Shown here: in pieces, positions 21,702-32,719 of the stretch
Numbering within the stretch: the first letter of the stretch is position 1
Layout of the letters: the number at the start of each line of letters is the position of its first letter
Source of the DNA: Dictyophora rubrovolvata
Taxonomy: Eukaryota; Basidiomycota; Agaricomycetes; Phallales; Phallaceae
NCBI GenBank assembly: GCA_029959195.1
Contig: CP114123.1
Span: 1,178,001-1,242,000 of the forward strand
DNA: 64,000 bases
Reading direction: 5' to 3'
Made by a program: the position numbers and the translations under genes
The notes under the pieces: generated by a model
The model's input: the letters and a program-made list of their open reading frames with translations, nothing else
The model's database searches: none
What the model was told of the DNA's origin: nothing

Positions 21702-22273
21702 GCTCTGAGGGACATATCGTAGGATTAGGGAATCTTCAGAACATTTACCCTAATTTTTGCCAAATATAGATTTTGGTGTGCAACAATGGAAGAAAAGAAG
21801 GGGACGACACTAGTGTACCCTGACATTTTCCATCACGTTCTATAAGATTCTAACGAAACATGATGTAGACAAGAACTATTAAGTACTATTCTATTTTTGT
21901 ACTTTCTTTGTTCTTGACCCTGCACGATTTAACTAGTATTTAAACTTACTATAAATATGTAGTTAAAGTTGTCTTGAAATTGAACTTTGATTCGATTCAA
22001 TATTATCTTTGTTAAACTCTTATTTGTGTTACAAATTGTTTCTATCTCAAACTCCCGTTTTCTCCAAATCTCCATTCTCCTCGTCTTTGATGACTCTGTC
22101 ATCAAAGGCCTCATTTCTCTTCAAATTCTGTCTTTGTGAGTGTACATTTGTCACAATTCAAATTGAGGAACATTTCAAGTCTTTGGAGTAGGTGTAACAC
22201 ACAAGTTGAAGCCAGGTTCCTCATTATACTTGTTTTATCAATTTCATGATCTTGAACAATTTCAGATCTTGAC
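21702..22273. other. Spacer with a beta-LTR end fragment
   Basis: A fragment near 21805-21829 (cactagtgtaccctgaca) matches the last bases of the beta LTR. The remainder to 22270 is AT-rich with no coding character. Confidence 0.4.
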
Positions 22274-22385
22274 AGGGATGTTAAGTACCAATTCTCGGGT
22301 ATTGACAACAAATGTATATACATTAATAATTGTATCTAATGATAATACAAACATCACCGTAATGTCGTAGAGCGCGGTCTCAACC

Positions 22386-22792
22386 TGTCAGAGCTACTCA
22401 CTCAGACTAGAGGGAGGGGATCCTAAGTAAAATGTATTTTGGAAAAATACTAACTCACCTAGAGGGAGGGGATCCTAAGAGAACAAACTTAGGGATCCCT
22501 CCTCTAGGGCTACTAACTATATACTATGAAAAAACGGTGAAGGCCATACGCGGCCTTCGGTTAATAGACTGGGCGCAGATACACACCAGTCCTGGATCTT
22601 TAGCCAGAGCCTAGGCCATGGCTCTGATGGGAACGGGCACTCAGCACCTGTTGGAGGGAAAGAAGGGAATACGGAAGGAAGGGGGAATGCAGGAAATGGG
22701 ATAAAATACAAGAAATAAGGAAATGAATAAGATAAACCAGAACCAAAGATAAACGAAGGAAAATAAGGGGACAATGCTAGTGTACCCTGACA
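22386..22792 (+). mobile_element. Solo LTR, family beta, 407 bp, nested in alpha
   Basis: The element runs from TGTCAGAGCTAC to ACCCTGACA and is flanked by the 5-bp duplication CAACC (22381-22385, 22793-22797). The uninterrupted version of the site is visible in the other alpha copy near 14186. Confidence 0.9.
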
Positions 22793-23408
22793 CAACCTGA
22801 GTGGGTTGTACCATGACAGTCCTCTGGACATTGGCTCTACTTGTCTTGACATCATTGGGAATCTTCGAGTCATCAGAGAATATCGTTGAGCCAAAGCTCT
22901 AAGAAGTCTAAAACGATCTGGTAGAATAGATCGTCAACTAGAAAGCAGAAGAACAGGAGATGGAAGAAGTAGCAGATCCAATGCTGGAACAGCGTTGTCG
23001 CTACGGATAGTTTGGATTTAAAGTGTTTGGAAATGATGGAAGCGTTATTGGGAAATGAAGACTATATTGAGATATCGAACTAGGTTTGATATTAAGTCTA
23101 AAGAGAAGTCTAGCTACGAAGTATAGAAGGCTTTATATACAAGTACGCTAGATGTTTGAATCTCAGTTTGAAATAGATAACGAACTTGAGAATGTATACA
23201 TGTCATAACATTTCATGAGTATCATGAGTGTATGCAGGGTTGGTTTGTCATGTGGCAAACATGAGGCAACAAGAACAAAGGGAAACACATACAAGGACCT
23301 ACGACCATCATAGATGATCTCATATGTGGTTTGGAACTAGAATATAGACCAAAGGTCTATCTGCGGCTTACTGTAAGTCCTAGGAAGATGACGGTGTCTA
23401 GGACTTCA

Positions 23409-23934
23409 TGTTACATACAGCAGTCTGGGACTATCCCAGATATCTCCAAGAAAGTCTGGACCGCTAGGGACGGACAGAAGACGGAGTACGGAAGTACGGG
23501 ATGAGGGACTCGGCTTCAGCTTATAAGCTGTGCCCACTCACCCAGCTTTATATATCCCTCAATTTCAGAGTGGCAGGGACTTAGAGAGTACGAGATGAGA
23601 CTAATAAAGCTGATATTCAGACTAGGGATCCACAGCTGGAAACTGGGGGTTTAAATACAAGAGGGAACAGAACTACAGGAATGGGGATAAGAATAAATAA
23701 GGAAAGGTAGCATATGGTTGTACACAGCTAGGGGTGATGATTATAAAATCTTCGTTCCTTATTACTAAGAGTCAGGAGCTGGTTTCCCCATAAGGAAGGT
23801 GATGGACTTGAAGTCCGGACAGAGTACTGACAAGTATGGGATGGGATTGCTACGGAGATGTGGGGTGAGTACGGAAATAAGCGGAATGGGATCGGACTTC
23901 CAAATAAGGAAGGTGTGGCATGCGGAGTGTGACA
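23409..23934 (+). mobile_element. Solo LTR, family gamma, 526 bp, nested in alpha
   Basis: The element runs from TGTTACATACAG to AGTGTGACA. The flanking 5-mers CTTCA (23404-23408) and CTTCG (23935-23939) differ by one transition at a CpG. The other alpha copy shows the uninterrupted site near 14794. An inverted, longer relative is at 24558-25214. Confidence 0.85.
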
Positions 23935-24118
23935 CTTCGTGAAACAGCGATGAAGTCTGACAAGACTTCCGGTCGTAGCGTCTGCAAAGTGATCATGATA
24001 AGATAATGTTTAAGTACAATACAATAAGGGAATATGATAAGAAATCTGTATTGCTAGTGATGTCATGAATCGGATCATGACAAGGGAGGAAAACCTAAGA
24101 GAACAAGCTTAGGGTTTT

Positions 24119-24524
24119 TGTCAGGGTACGCTAACGCCGTCCCTTTTGTTTCTTCCATTTATCTTCGGTTCCTATCTATTTTATTTATTCCCCCACTTCT
24201 TGTATTTTATCCCACTCCTTGTCTTCCCCTTTCCTTCCATATTTCCATTTTTCCCTTTAACAGGCACTGAGCGCCCATTCCCATCAGAGCCATGGCCTAG
24301 GCCCTGGCTAAAAGTCTGGGACCGGTGCGTATCTGCACCCAGTCCATGAACTGACAGCCACATATGGCCTTCACCGTTTTTCATAGTATATAGTTAGTAG
24401 CCCTAGAGGAGGGATCCCTAAGTTTGTTCTCTTAGGATCCCCTCCCTCTAGGTGAGTTAGTATTTTTCCCAAAATATAATTGCTTAGGATCCCCTCCCTC
24501 TAGTCTGAGTGAGTACCCCTGACA
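24119..24524 (-). mobile_element. Solo LTR, family beta, inverted, 406 bp
   Basis: Read on the minus strand it begins TGTCAGGGGTAC and ends CCCTGACA, matching the beta copies. The duplication GTTTT flanks it perfectly (24114-24118, 24525-24529). It sits in an older relic whose remaining bases (24088-24118 and 24530-24557) still show a beta-like hairpin, cctaagagaacaagcttagg. Confidence 0.88.
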
Positions 24525-24557
24525 GTTTTCCCTCTAGAGATAGAGACTATATATAAT

Positions 24558-25214
24558 TGTCATGCCCCGCGTGCCCCGTAGCCCAAATCCGGACATATCC
24601 GAACTCCGTACACTATCCCGTCCCACTCCCCCAACTCCGCACTCTGTGTTCTTGTCCGTACCCCGTATCACAGAATTTCCTTATGGGGAATTCTGTCCCG
24701 CACACTTAGCAACAAGGTACCTAGATTATATTATCATCATCTTGGCTTGCACTAGTCAATTCCCACTTTCCCTTATTTGTCATTATCCCCATTTACGTAG
24801 TTCCGCTCCCTCCTGTATTTAAACCCCAGCTCCCTCAGCTGTGGATCCTCAGTCTGAATATAATCAGTTTAATCAGTTACTCTCTCATCTCCAGTCCGCC
24901 TCATACTCTTAATCCATATTGCGTAGTTGGCTTGGACTTAACGTTCGAGTCAACTCGTACTTATCGTTCACGTCATCTTCGATGACGTGGACTTGTACTC
25001 TGTCGTCATATCACATGTCGTCGGACTTGTACGTACTTGCGTACTTCCTCATATTCCGAAATCAAGGGATATCGTAAGCTGGGCGAGTGGGCGCAACATA
25101 TAAGTTGAAGCCAAGTCCCTCACCCCGTACTTCAGTACTCCGTCTCCCGTCTGACCCCGTGGTCCAGACTTCTTCGGAACTATCCAGAATAGCTTCAGGC
25201 TACCGTATGTAACA
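24558..25214 (-). mobile_element. Solo LTR, family gamma, inverted, 657 bp
   Basis: Read on the minus strand it begins TGTTACATACGG and ends GGCATGACA. The duplication ATAAT flanks it perfectly (24553-24557, 25215-25219). It shares blocks such as gtctggacc, agacggagtac and cgcccactcgcccagc-like sequence with the gamma copy at 23409. Confidence 0.88.
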
Positions 25215-25474
25215 ATAATACAGGATAGGTACTCATAATTAATAGAGAGATCTCCACAGGATCCATGGTGATAAATTCAAGGATTGCAAAGTGATTCAAG
25301 AGTTTGATTGAAGATCAAATGAAGGAAATAAAGAGTGAATGGAAATAAGAGAAATGGTTTGGAACAATGAAATGATCTGAACTTCAAGACTTTGAAGTTC
25401 AAGGAAGTGATCAAAAATGGAATGGACGAACTAGTGTACTCTGACAGGAACAGTACTAGCATACCCTGACAGAG
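25215..25474. repeat. Remnant of an older LTR, with two beta-like ends
   Basis: Two near-tandem ends (ctagtgtactctgaca at 25437-25452 and ctagcataccctgaca at 25456-25471) close this stretch. The left part of the same old element may be the bases at about 22270-22278 and 24083-24118, separated by the younger insertions. It abuts exactly the point (about 25475) where similarity to unit A begins. Confidence 0.45.
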
Positions 25475-25618
25475 ATAGATAAAGAAAATACATATAAGGA
25501 AAGAACAAGAAAATCCTGGGATAAACAATAGCATCTCAACAAATTGCAATGACAGACTAAGATAATTGAATGTCAACCCAACTTAACTCATCAAGTAAAA
25601 ACCACATATGGAAACATT

Positions 25619-27302
25619 CTAATCCCCAGCAGCTTGAATGACATTCATAGATCCATGTAAATTATCATGATCATTGTCTCCAGCTTCCTCCTCCATATTT
25701 CTTTCTTCAGGAGTGGACATTTCCACAAGAAAGGATTGGTGCACATGTTGAAGAACATTTGAAAATTGAAGTGGCAGTAAAGACATCTGGCTAGCTTGAA
25801 TTTTGACTGAATTAAGGCGACGAAGATCAAGAGTAAAATCAGCCACTAGAGCTGCTGACAGACTTGTGATAGGTCAGTGATAAGAGGATATGAATTGAAA
25901 CATCCACCTCACGCATCTTGTATAAAAGTATAACTCTGTGACACACAAGACTAGGAGGACTAATCAGGTTAAGATAATAAACATGATATGTGAGAAACAA
26001 TTACACTTTCAAGCTAAAAAAATGACAGTTCAAATTGACCTGGTAATATATCATTACACCAGCAAACACTCACCCATGTAATAGGTACATTAGCAATAGC
26101 AATAGTGACAACAAAGCTTTTGAAGAAAGTCATAATAACTTATGAGATGATCAATACAGAGAATGAGTGCTTACCAACATCTTAATATACCTGCAAGTCA
26201 CTCAATAACCCTTACTTCAAAAACCCACCCAAACTTACTTTGTGTAAGAAGTACAGAAATGAGGCTACTACTACTTTGAATTCCATTATTGCATTTTAGT
26301 CTCCATATACCCCAGACTTTCCGCATGAAAATGCCAAATATAAGTAAATCTGTGGAAAGGGCAATAATGATACCAATAACATCAAGTAGGGCCAGTCTGG
26401 CTGATACATGCAAATTTAAAATGAGCCAAATACTTAGAAATGAGCATGAGCCATACCAGTGGGGCTGGTGATTGCATTGTTTGTTAATGCATAAGAAACC
26501 TGAAGATTCTGCATGAACAGACCTTGTAATACATCCAGAAAATGCTATTGTCCCTACCAATAAAGAGTAAGGTAATGAGCTTCATGATTATCAGGTCCTT
26601 ACCATACAGATTTACACTGAAGTAAGAGAGAAAACCAAAGGCAAAAGCTGAAATGACAATTTTATTTCCTTTGCATATTGAATATGCCCAAATGACCAAT
26701 AAGCCTAAGGCAACTATTAGATAAATGTCTTGGAAACAACTAAATAATAGAACACAGACCTTGAACACCAATATATGGCAAAATAAAAATGGTGTTTTGT
26801 ACAACAGCAAGTATACAAGATCTTTGAGTTTCTGTTTTTTTCAGTCAATCTCAGCATGTATTAGGATATTTTACCTTCCTGGCTTCAAGAAAGTTGGATG
26901 AGAGCTTCCAAGTACTAAGGCTACACATATTCAACTCACTGTGATGAAGCTTAGTGAAATCCCAAGTCCCTGGTTGATCAAAATCCCATATCTTGTGAAA
27001 ATGTACAATAGTGTAGACAGGCTGAATGGCCTGGACCATATATGCTCTTTCTCTTGGGAGAATGTTATCAGAGTAGCATATAAAAGAAGTGCTGGAGGTT
27101 TGCTGTCTTTGTAAGACTTTCTTTTCGAGACGTCAGATTGCTCACTTGTTGAACTGAAAATGACCAATGTATAAACATAACTAATTCCATAATTAAATAA
27201 GATATAATGATGGGCATAAAACAAAATTGATGCATACTCTTCATAGACCTCTTGAGTAATGTCCGCAGTCATAGCAGCTATGGTATTGTTTGTGCCATTC
27301 AT
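25619..27302 (-). CDS. DUF6533-like fungal membrane protein, copy B
   Basis: This paralogue of the gene at 3235-4970 has the same order and orientation. The start is MNGTNNTIAAMTADITQEV at 27302. Family marks are ALLLYATLITFSQEKEHIW, PFSLSTLLYIFTRYGILINQ, IVALGLLVIWAYSICKGNK, IGIIIALSTDLLIFGIFM and, in the last exon (25846-25619), FTLDLRRLNSVKIQ with an acidic tail (ERNMEEEAGDNDHD). Several transmembrane helices are evident, so it is probably a plasma- or endomembrane protein; the family has no established function. Exon joins were not all resolved. Its 3' flank is replaced after 25475 by LTR relics. Confidence 0.6.
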
Positions 27303-28059
27303 GATACAGAGAGGATAAATGATTTATAGTGATTATAATTTGGAGTAATTGTCAGCTTTGGTGGCATGAACCTGTAATCCTTACAAGCCCTTAAATATGA
27401 TTTGAGTCATGATCAAATCATCTCAATCATCATGCATTAGAGCTCGGGTGTCACTTGAATTAACTTTGAAACAGTGGGGTTATAAACAGAGCATGATGGT
27501 AGCACCAGATTGAAAGGAACCCAAGACCCACCACTTGAATTGAGGTCGCATAGTGATTCAAATACTAGAGTGTTCCAATTAAATGAAAAGTATTTTGCCA
27601 TTAGTGGGTATGTTCATCTCATCATCGTAGTAAGTTTCCTACATTGAGTTTGTGTGTCAGCTCCCATTAGTGGCACACGGGATCATGCTTTTGAATTGTA
27701 GGTTCCACAATTGATATGTATGCTTGTTGACTTCGAGTCCCAATGGCAGTACTCATTTGCCGGATGAATGCTGATGGATACGGACTCTTGGAGGATTAGA
27801 ATAAGAGTGGCGAAGAACTTGAGGTTCTGGCTACCTCGGTAATGTAGGGTTTGCCTTTTCGAGACACGGCAGAACTTTTATCAAGTGCGAACCAAATCAT
27901 CCATGTGAAATAAATGTTGATTCACTGGATGAGAAGGGAAACCCTGTCAACGAGAAACAAAATGACTTCCATCAATCAACACTATTTCATGAGCCCTTGA
28001 CTCTATTCGTGTTCCGCTTTCGCAATGGCCCATGACAACTAGAGTCCCGGTCTCTACTA
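27303..28059. other. Upstream region of copy B
   Basis: 27303-27560 matches the promoter side of copy A. From 27560 to 28060 I see no gene, RNA or family match. Confidence 0.45.
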
Positions 28060-28250
28060 CATGGATATCGGATTCAGAACATCACACAACATATTCTTGT
28101 TTCAGAAAGTTTTATTTGTTTTTCTTTCCTTTCCTCATTATCATGGCGCATGGGTTTTGTGCCCGGACTCGCAATAGGTCACCGGTCACCGTTGGTTCAT
28201 ATCGAAAGGAGTTTATCTTAGGCAGATACTTGCGGAAAATAGAACTTTGA
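28060..28250 (+). repeat. Dispersed repeat, copy 3
   Basis: This copy has tggatatcggattcagaaca at its left end and gtgcccggactcgcaatagg and tatcgaaaggagtttatctt at the right, as in the copies at 9228 and 13200. In unit B it lies between the DUF6533-like and GMC genes; in unit A the matching copy lies beyond the GMC gene. Confidence 0.7.
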
Positions 28251-28287
28251 AAATGCGTCCAGTCTAAGTTTGAGAGTGAGATGAGAG

Positions 28288-28689
28288 CAGACTCCTACCC
28301 AATCGCTTTTCACATTTTAGCGACTATCCCAGGGTGCGGGGTTTTAATAATATGGGTGTATATGGGTGTTGTGCGTGAATTTTAGAACTCCGGAACTTTA
28401 TTGTCGCAGAAAATGTGAAAAGACGACTGGCAAAAAATGTTAAGCAAGCATGCCATGTTTGGCCCACTTGAGTGGGCTTTGTCCAACCGACGCATCACCT
28501 GCGCATCCAGTGGGCCAAACATGGCACGCTCGCTTAACATTTTTTGCCAGTCGTCTTTTCACATTTTCTGCGACAATAAAGTTCCAGAGTTCTAAAATTC
28601 ACGCACAACACCCATATACACCCATATTATTAAAACCCCGCACCCTGGGATAGTCGCTAAAATGTGAAAAGCGATTGGGTAGGAGTCTG
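28288..28689. mobile_element. 402-bp foldback DNA transposon, Mutator-like
   Basis: Two 181-base arms (28288-28468 and 28509-28689) are inverted copies with three differences that I can count, all transitions, around a 40-base loop. The ends read CAGACTCCTACCC. A perfect 9-bp duplication AGATGAGAG flanks it (28279-28287 and 28690-28698). A 9-bp duplication with long terminal inverted repeats is characteristic of Mutator-like elements; assignment from size alone is inference. It codes for nothing and would depend on a transposase elsewhere. The high match between arms suggests a young insertion. The paralogous sequence near 13378-13400 lacks it. Confidence 0.9.
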
Positions 28690-28698
28690 AGATGAGAG

Positions 28699-28924
28699 TC
28701 GTAAATTTGAAGTCTGAGGGAAAAAGTAGTATACGGGAGGGATTTTTATATGTTTTATGAGTTTACAAAAAGGGAAAAGAGATGAATCATAAAGAGTCAA
28801 GGATGAGTCAAAAAATAAAGAGACATGAGTTAGAGAAATGATTTAGAATTGTGTACGGCCCGCTAACGAGTCGTTGCGGCGATTCTCGAGTAAGCCGACC
28901 CTTACAACAGCATAACTTCCAGGA
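28699..28924. other. Spacer between foldback element and GMC copy B
   Basis: 28699-28830 continues the match with 13390-13500 of unit A. The rest is the 3' flank of the inverted GMC gene. Confidence 0.45.
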
Positions 28925-31861
28925 TTACACAAGCTCTTCAAGGATTATCTCGGCAGCTACGAAATAATGTTAACATTAAATTCCATTTTCTCTCAATTCT
29001 CAAAATGCACACCTTTTTCTCCGATTCCGTATGCCATACCTAAAACACAAATGCAATTTAGCACGGTCATTCTCAGACAATTAAAAAAGTTTACATTGTG
29101 TGTGAACGCCGACGTGAAGGGGAATAATAGATATATCAACCACCCGAATGTTCGTCGTGCCATAAACCTTTAGCTTTGGGTCGACGACACCACCTTTATC
29201 GCGCGGAAGCATAGATGCGGTTCCAGCGGTGTCTGTACATCCTCAGTGTTTATTAGTCCGACTGCTAAAATAGAAAATCGTGTTACTAACGCCAAACTGT
29301 GGAAAAATTGTCTTTGAGATGCTCTAGACAATGGTAAGGCTTCGTTACATTTCACTTAATACTAGTATTTTTCACTCACGGATGATATCTTCGTCAGAGG
29401 TTACAGCAGGACCAGGGCTAACCTCCTTGACAACAACTCCTTTGAATGGCTCATGATTAGCCAATTCACGCACAAACTTGAATCCTTCCAGCATAATGTC
29501 CACGTCAATTTGAGAATCAAGGTCTCGCGGGTCGATCCTGCTCGCAGCAAATGGGTCTGACGTGGTGACGTGCTAAAAACGAATAGTTCCGATTAAGATC
29601 ATTTCCACGCTTGAGATAGACATACCACTGTTCCTCTCGAGAAAGGGTTATTTAGAATCGTGAAGAACGACACGTAGTTCTTCCCCGGCTCCGCTCTGTC
29701 TATTGAAAGAATACAATACATTATTTCCCTTTACTTCATAACATAACGAACTTACCAGACCACTTCCCTGCCGAAATACTCGGATTCGCAACAACCTCAA
29801 AGACCGACAATTCCTGATTACGAAGCCGCTCTAGTTGAAATTCATACTGGTGCTTGAGGCCTTCACTTTTAGGTGAATCCTCTTGAAGATACCGCTCATG
29901 ACGGGCAATGATCTTTTCAACTGCATCACCAAAGAGGTTCTTCAAGGATAAGTAAGTAGCGCCGCCTAGGACAGTGGCGAGCATGCTTTCTGGGTTTCTT
30001 TCCTGACTGGACAATATTCATTTAGCTAATCAAGCTGGGGAAAGAACTGATGCTCACTAAAGCTTGTGCTGTTGCGCAGCGAATGTGGGATCACTTAAAA
30101 GATCAAGGCTTTGAATACCACCATCGGGACGAATTTCTACAGGAATACGCGCTCACGTCGCGGATATACGACATTTTAGCAACACCTATTGACCTACCAA
30201 AACAAATACTGACGTCTCCACCATGCTCTTGCAAATTGGTGCCGACTCCAGGGAGATTGACATGTACAGGAATACCGACCTGCTCCAAAACTGAAGGGTT
30301 TCCGATTCCGCTTAGCTCCAAAATTTGAGGCGTTTTGAGTGACCTGAATTTATTTTAGCTTCTAGTCTGAGCTGAAACAGGGATTAGACACTACCCAGAG
30401 GAAATTACCACTTCCTTGGCGGCTCTAACAGTATGGATTTGGTTTCCATATTGGAACTCTACCCCTTTGGCCGTAATAGGTCCCTCAGTAGTTTCATCGA
30501 ACAAAAGTTTGGTAACAAATGCGTTGGGAAGGACAAAAAGATTTTTTCTCTCAAGATTTGGCAGGATGTAGCCCTATAGTCACACCATGACCCAGTGAGA
30601 CGACGAAAAAATTTGGTGCTATGTACCTTGAATGAAGTCGAGCGACTAAGGCTTTGAGGATTAACGGTGGTGGGCGAAATCCATGTTCCACAATATCGTC
30701 CGTTGACCTATGACGATACAGTGAGTGAGCAAATTTTATCCCTCCAAGTGGAATACCGAATTACGGAATCATTGATGAGCGGTATACCAAGATTTCGTAT
30801 CGTCTGTGATGATGGGCAATCAGCGCTAGTACAATTGTCGTTCTTCGACGACTTCACTTACATCTCGGACAACGGGCCCGGCACCGGTCGAGGATTCAGG
30901 GTAACAAATATCTATGGGTCCTTTTATAAGAAAGCGAGGTGAGGACGAGAGAACTGTGATAATGAAATATTTTGATTTACCATCTTTTCCGAACCAATTT
31001 GGATCCACCGCTAGTAACTCCCGCTTGATAGTAGTCTCCGTTGGCGGATGGAACCTATTAATTGTCAAGACTCAATAGCATGCAATAGCACGGGATAATC
31101 CGGGGGTACTTTTCTGCTCGTTTGACATATGGAATAAAGTTATCGTAATTCCATCCAGGATTTCCCAATCTTTCCCAAGCTATGACTTTACTATCAGGAA
31201 GATTTGGCATTATCATCGCTTGGCTTACCGTCAATTTCCTCCTTCCCGGGACGAGTCCACATCATAGCGTTCATATTAGAGGATCCTCCGAGTCCTTTAC
31301 CCCTGTAATGAAGAGCGTTCAGGAACAATAGAATGGTTATTGAAGAAAACTATACCTGTTCCATATCTCTCTGCCTTGCATATGATTTCTCTGTGGAGAC
31401 TAATTATATACGAATCAATTTCTTTCTTCTTTCAGGTAATTCTGAAAATTGTTTTTACGGTAAGGAACATCCAATCATAATTAGGGTTTAACAGTTGTTG
31501 GAAGTGTGTGGCCGGTGTATCTATTTGAACAGGTAGGGATCTGTTGGCAAATGTACAGAAAAAGATAGATCCCACCGATAGATGCATCATTCAAGTGAGC
31601 AGGTCCAGCTTCAAGAACAAGAACAGTATTGTTTAATTTCTCAGTGAGCCGCGCTGCCAAAGCGCAACCTGCAGTCTTGAAAAGAATAGATTTCAATATT
31701 CAACCAGTGTTACAACGAAAAGTGGAACTTCACTCCTCCGCCTGTGGAATTTCAGATGGTATACATATATATTAAGTCGTGAATGCGTACTTACCCACGA
31801 TGACTACATCGAAAGAAATCCCAGAAACCTGTTCAATAGTTGCAAAGAGAGAGGAAGTCAT
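28925..31861 (-). CDS. GMC-family FAD oxidoreductase, copy B
   Basis: Predicted to oxidise an alcohol or similar substrate with FAD; the substrate is unknown. It starts at 31861 ([14 protein letters not shown]). The FAD-binding [16 protein letters not shown] is built across two introns. GMC signature 1 ([16 protein letters not shown] region near 31240) and an intact signature 2 ([14 protein letters not shown], near 30330) follow, then [13 protein letters not shown] and the active-site His in [15 protein letters not shown], with the last exon [10 protein letters not shown] ending at 28925. More than a dozen short introns interrupt it. There is no obvious signal peptide. Copy A at 9997-12941 is very similar but has lost the frame in signature 2, so this is the copy likely to work. 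It is divergent from the Sec14 gene at 32720, leaving an 858-base shared promoter region. The start is set by position before the Rossmann motif. Confidence 0.82.
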
Positions 31862-32719
31862 GGATGTAGTAGACCAACCGTTCGCGAGGCCTGTCCCCAA
31901 GGGGAGACACATTAACCATATGTTTAAGATGTCATAACCGAGTGAGAGTATGACCAACAGTCAACGGCAATAACCATGGCCAATGAAGTTCCTTGTATTG
32001 ATAGATTGTAGAATGAACACGTGTTGCGAAGTATTTGAACGTGGTAAAGTTGTCGAAGGAAATCTCGATTTGTACCGAGTCTGCCCAATGCGTGTACTGT
32101 TATACGCCCAACTGAGGGTGCAGAAGATTTTCACCTGATGTAGCAAAACCTCCCAATCACATCGATGCCGCTTAGGATTTGACGCCGATGACTGAATAGA
32201 AACTTAACTGAGCTGAAGCCAGATTATGTGAAGACAACCTGCCCCCGGTTGGGCGTGTGGGGGTGAGAATTAGTCCAGTCGGTGTTCAAGAGGTATAGCA
32301 CATCTTCACATGATATGCTAACATCTCTGTGGGCCAAGAAGGTTAAGAAGACGCTGTAGCTTGAGCATTCATATATTCATAAACCGAAGCATGAGACGAG
32401 AGGCGAGCTTTGAGAACGTTGCCAACCAATAGATAAATATCCCCAACCAGATAAGCTTGAAATAACTGATTTAACCTTATCTTTTTCCTTAAAGAATTCT
32501 CGTTCTTAAACGTCAAACACTGGAAGAAAAAGAAAAATCAGGTAAGATGCAGCGAACTGTCTCCGTTAGCGCTCGTTTCGCCGCTGCGCATATTTGAGAA
32601 TGCCGTGCCCGAGTCCGAACTCAAAAGATTGACATGTGTACGGTTTCCGCGGAAACCGTACATGTGGCAGACGGCTGCGGACCGGGCGAATATCTGTTTG
32701 TCAATCAACTCAACACCCA
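31862..32719. promoter_or_regulatory. Shared divergent promoter region, GMC B / Sec14 B
   Basis: This region separates two divergently transcribed genes. Its left part (to about 32270) is similar to the GMC copy A promoter (9550-9996, inverted). The right part contains the palindrome listed separately. No clear TATA box was chosen for either gene. Confidence 0.5.
32637..32662. promoter_or_regulatory. Perfect 26-bp palindrome
   Basis: The half-site tgtacggtttccg is followed directly by its inverse, centred between 32649 and 32650. It contains CGG and CCG triplets in inverted arrangement and lies 58 bases before the Sec14 B start codon. Fungal Zn2Cys6 factors often bind inverted CGG triplets, so an operator role is possible but inferred. 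No equivalent was seen before the Sec14 A gene. Confidence 0.55.

Larger units (their letters stand above)
22279..24082. mobile_element. Solo LTR, family alpha, with two nested LTRs
   Basis: The ends TGTTAAGTACC and GATCATGACA match the 14080-14944 element, and the 5-bp duplication AGGGA flanks it perfectly (22274-22278, 24083-24087). Its 1804 bases equal about 861 of alpha plus two insertions with their duplications: beta at 22386-22792 and gamma at 23409-23934. Alpha was therefore here before both. Confidence 0.9.

Noticed and set aside
28450-28653. A 67-codon frame
   Set aside because: It spans the loop and one arm of the foldback element; its composition follows the inverted repeat, not a protein.
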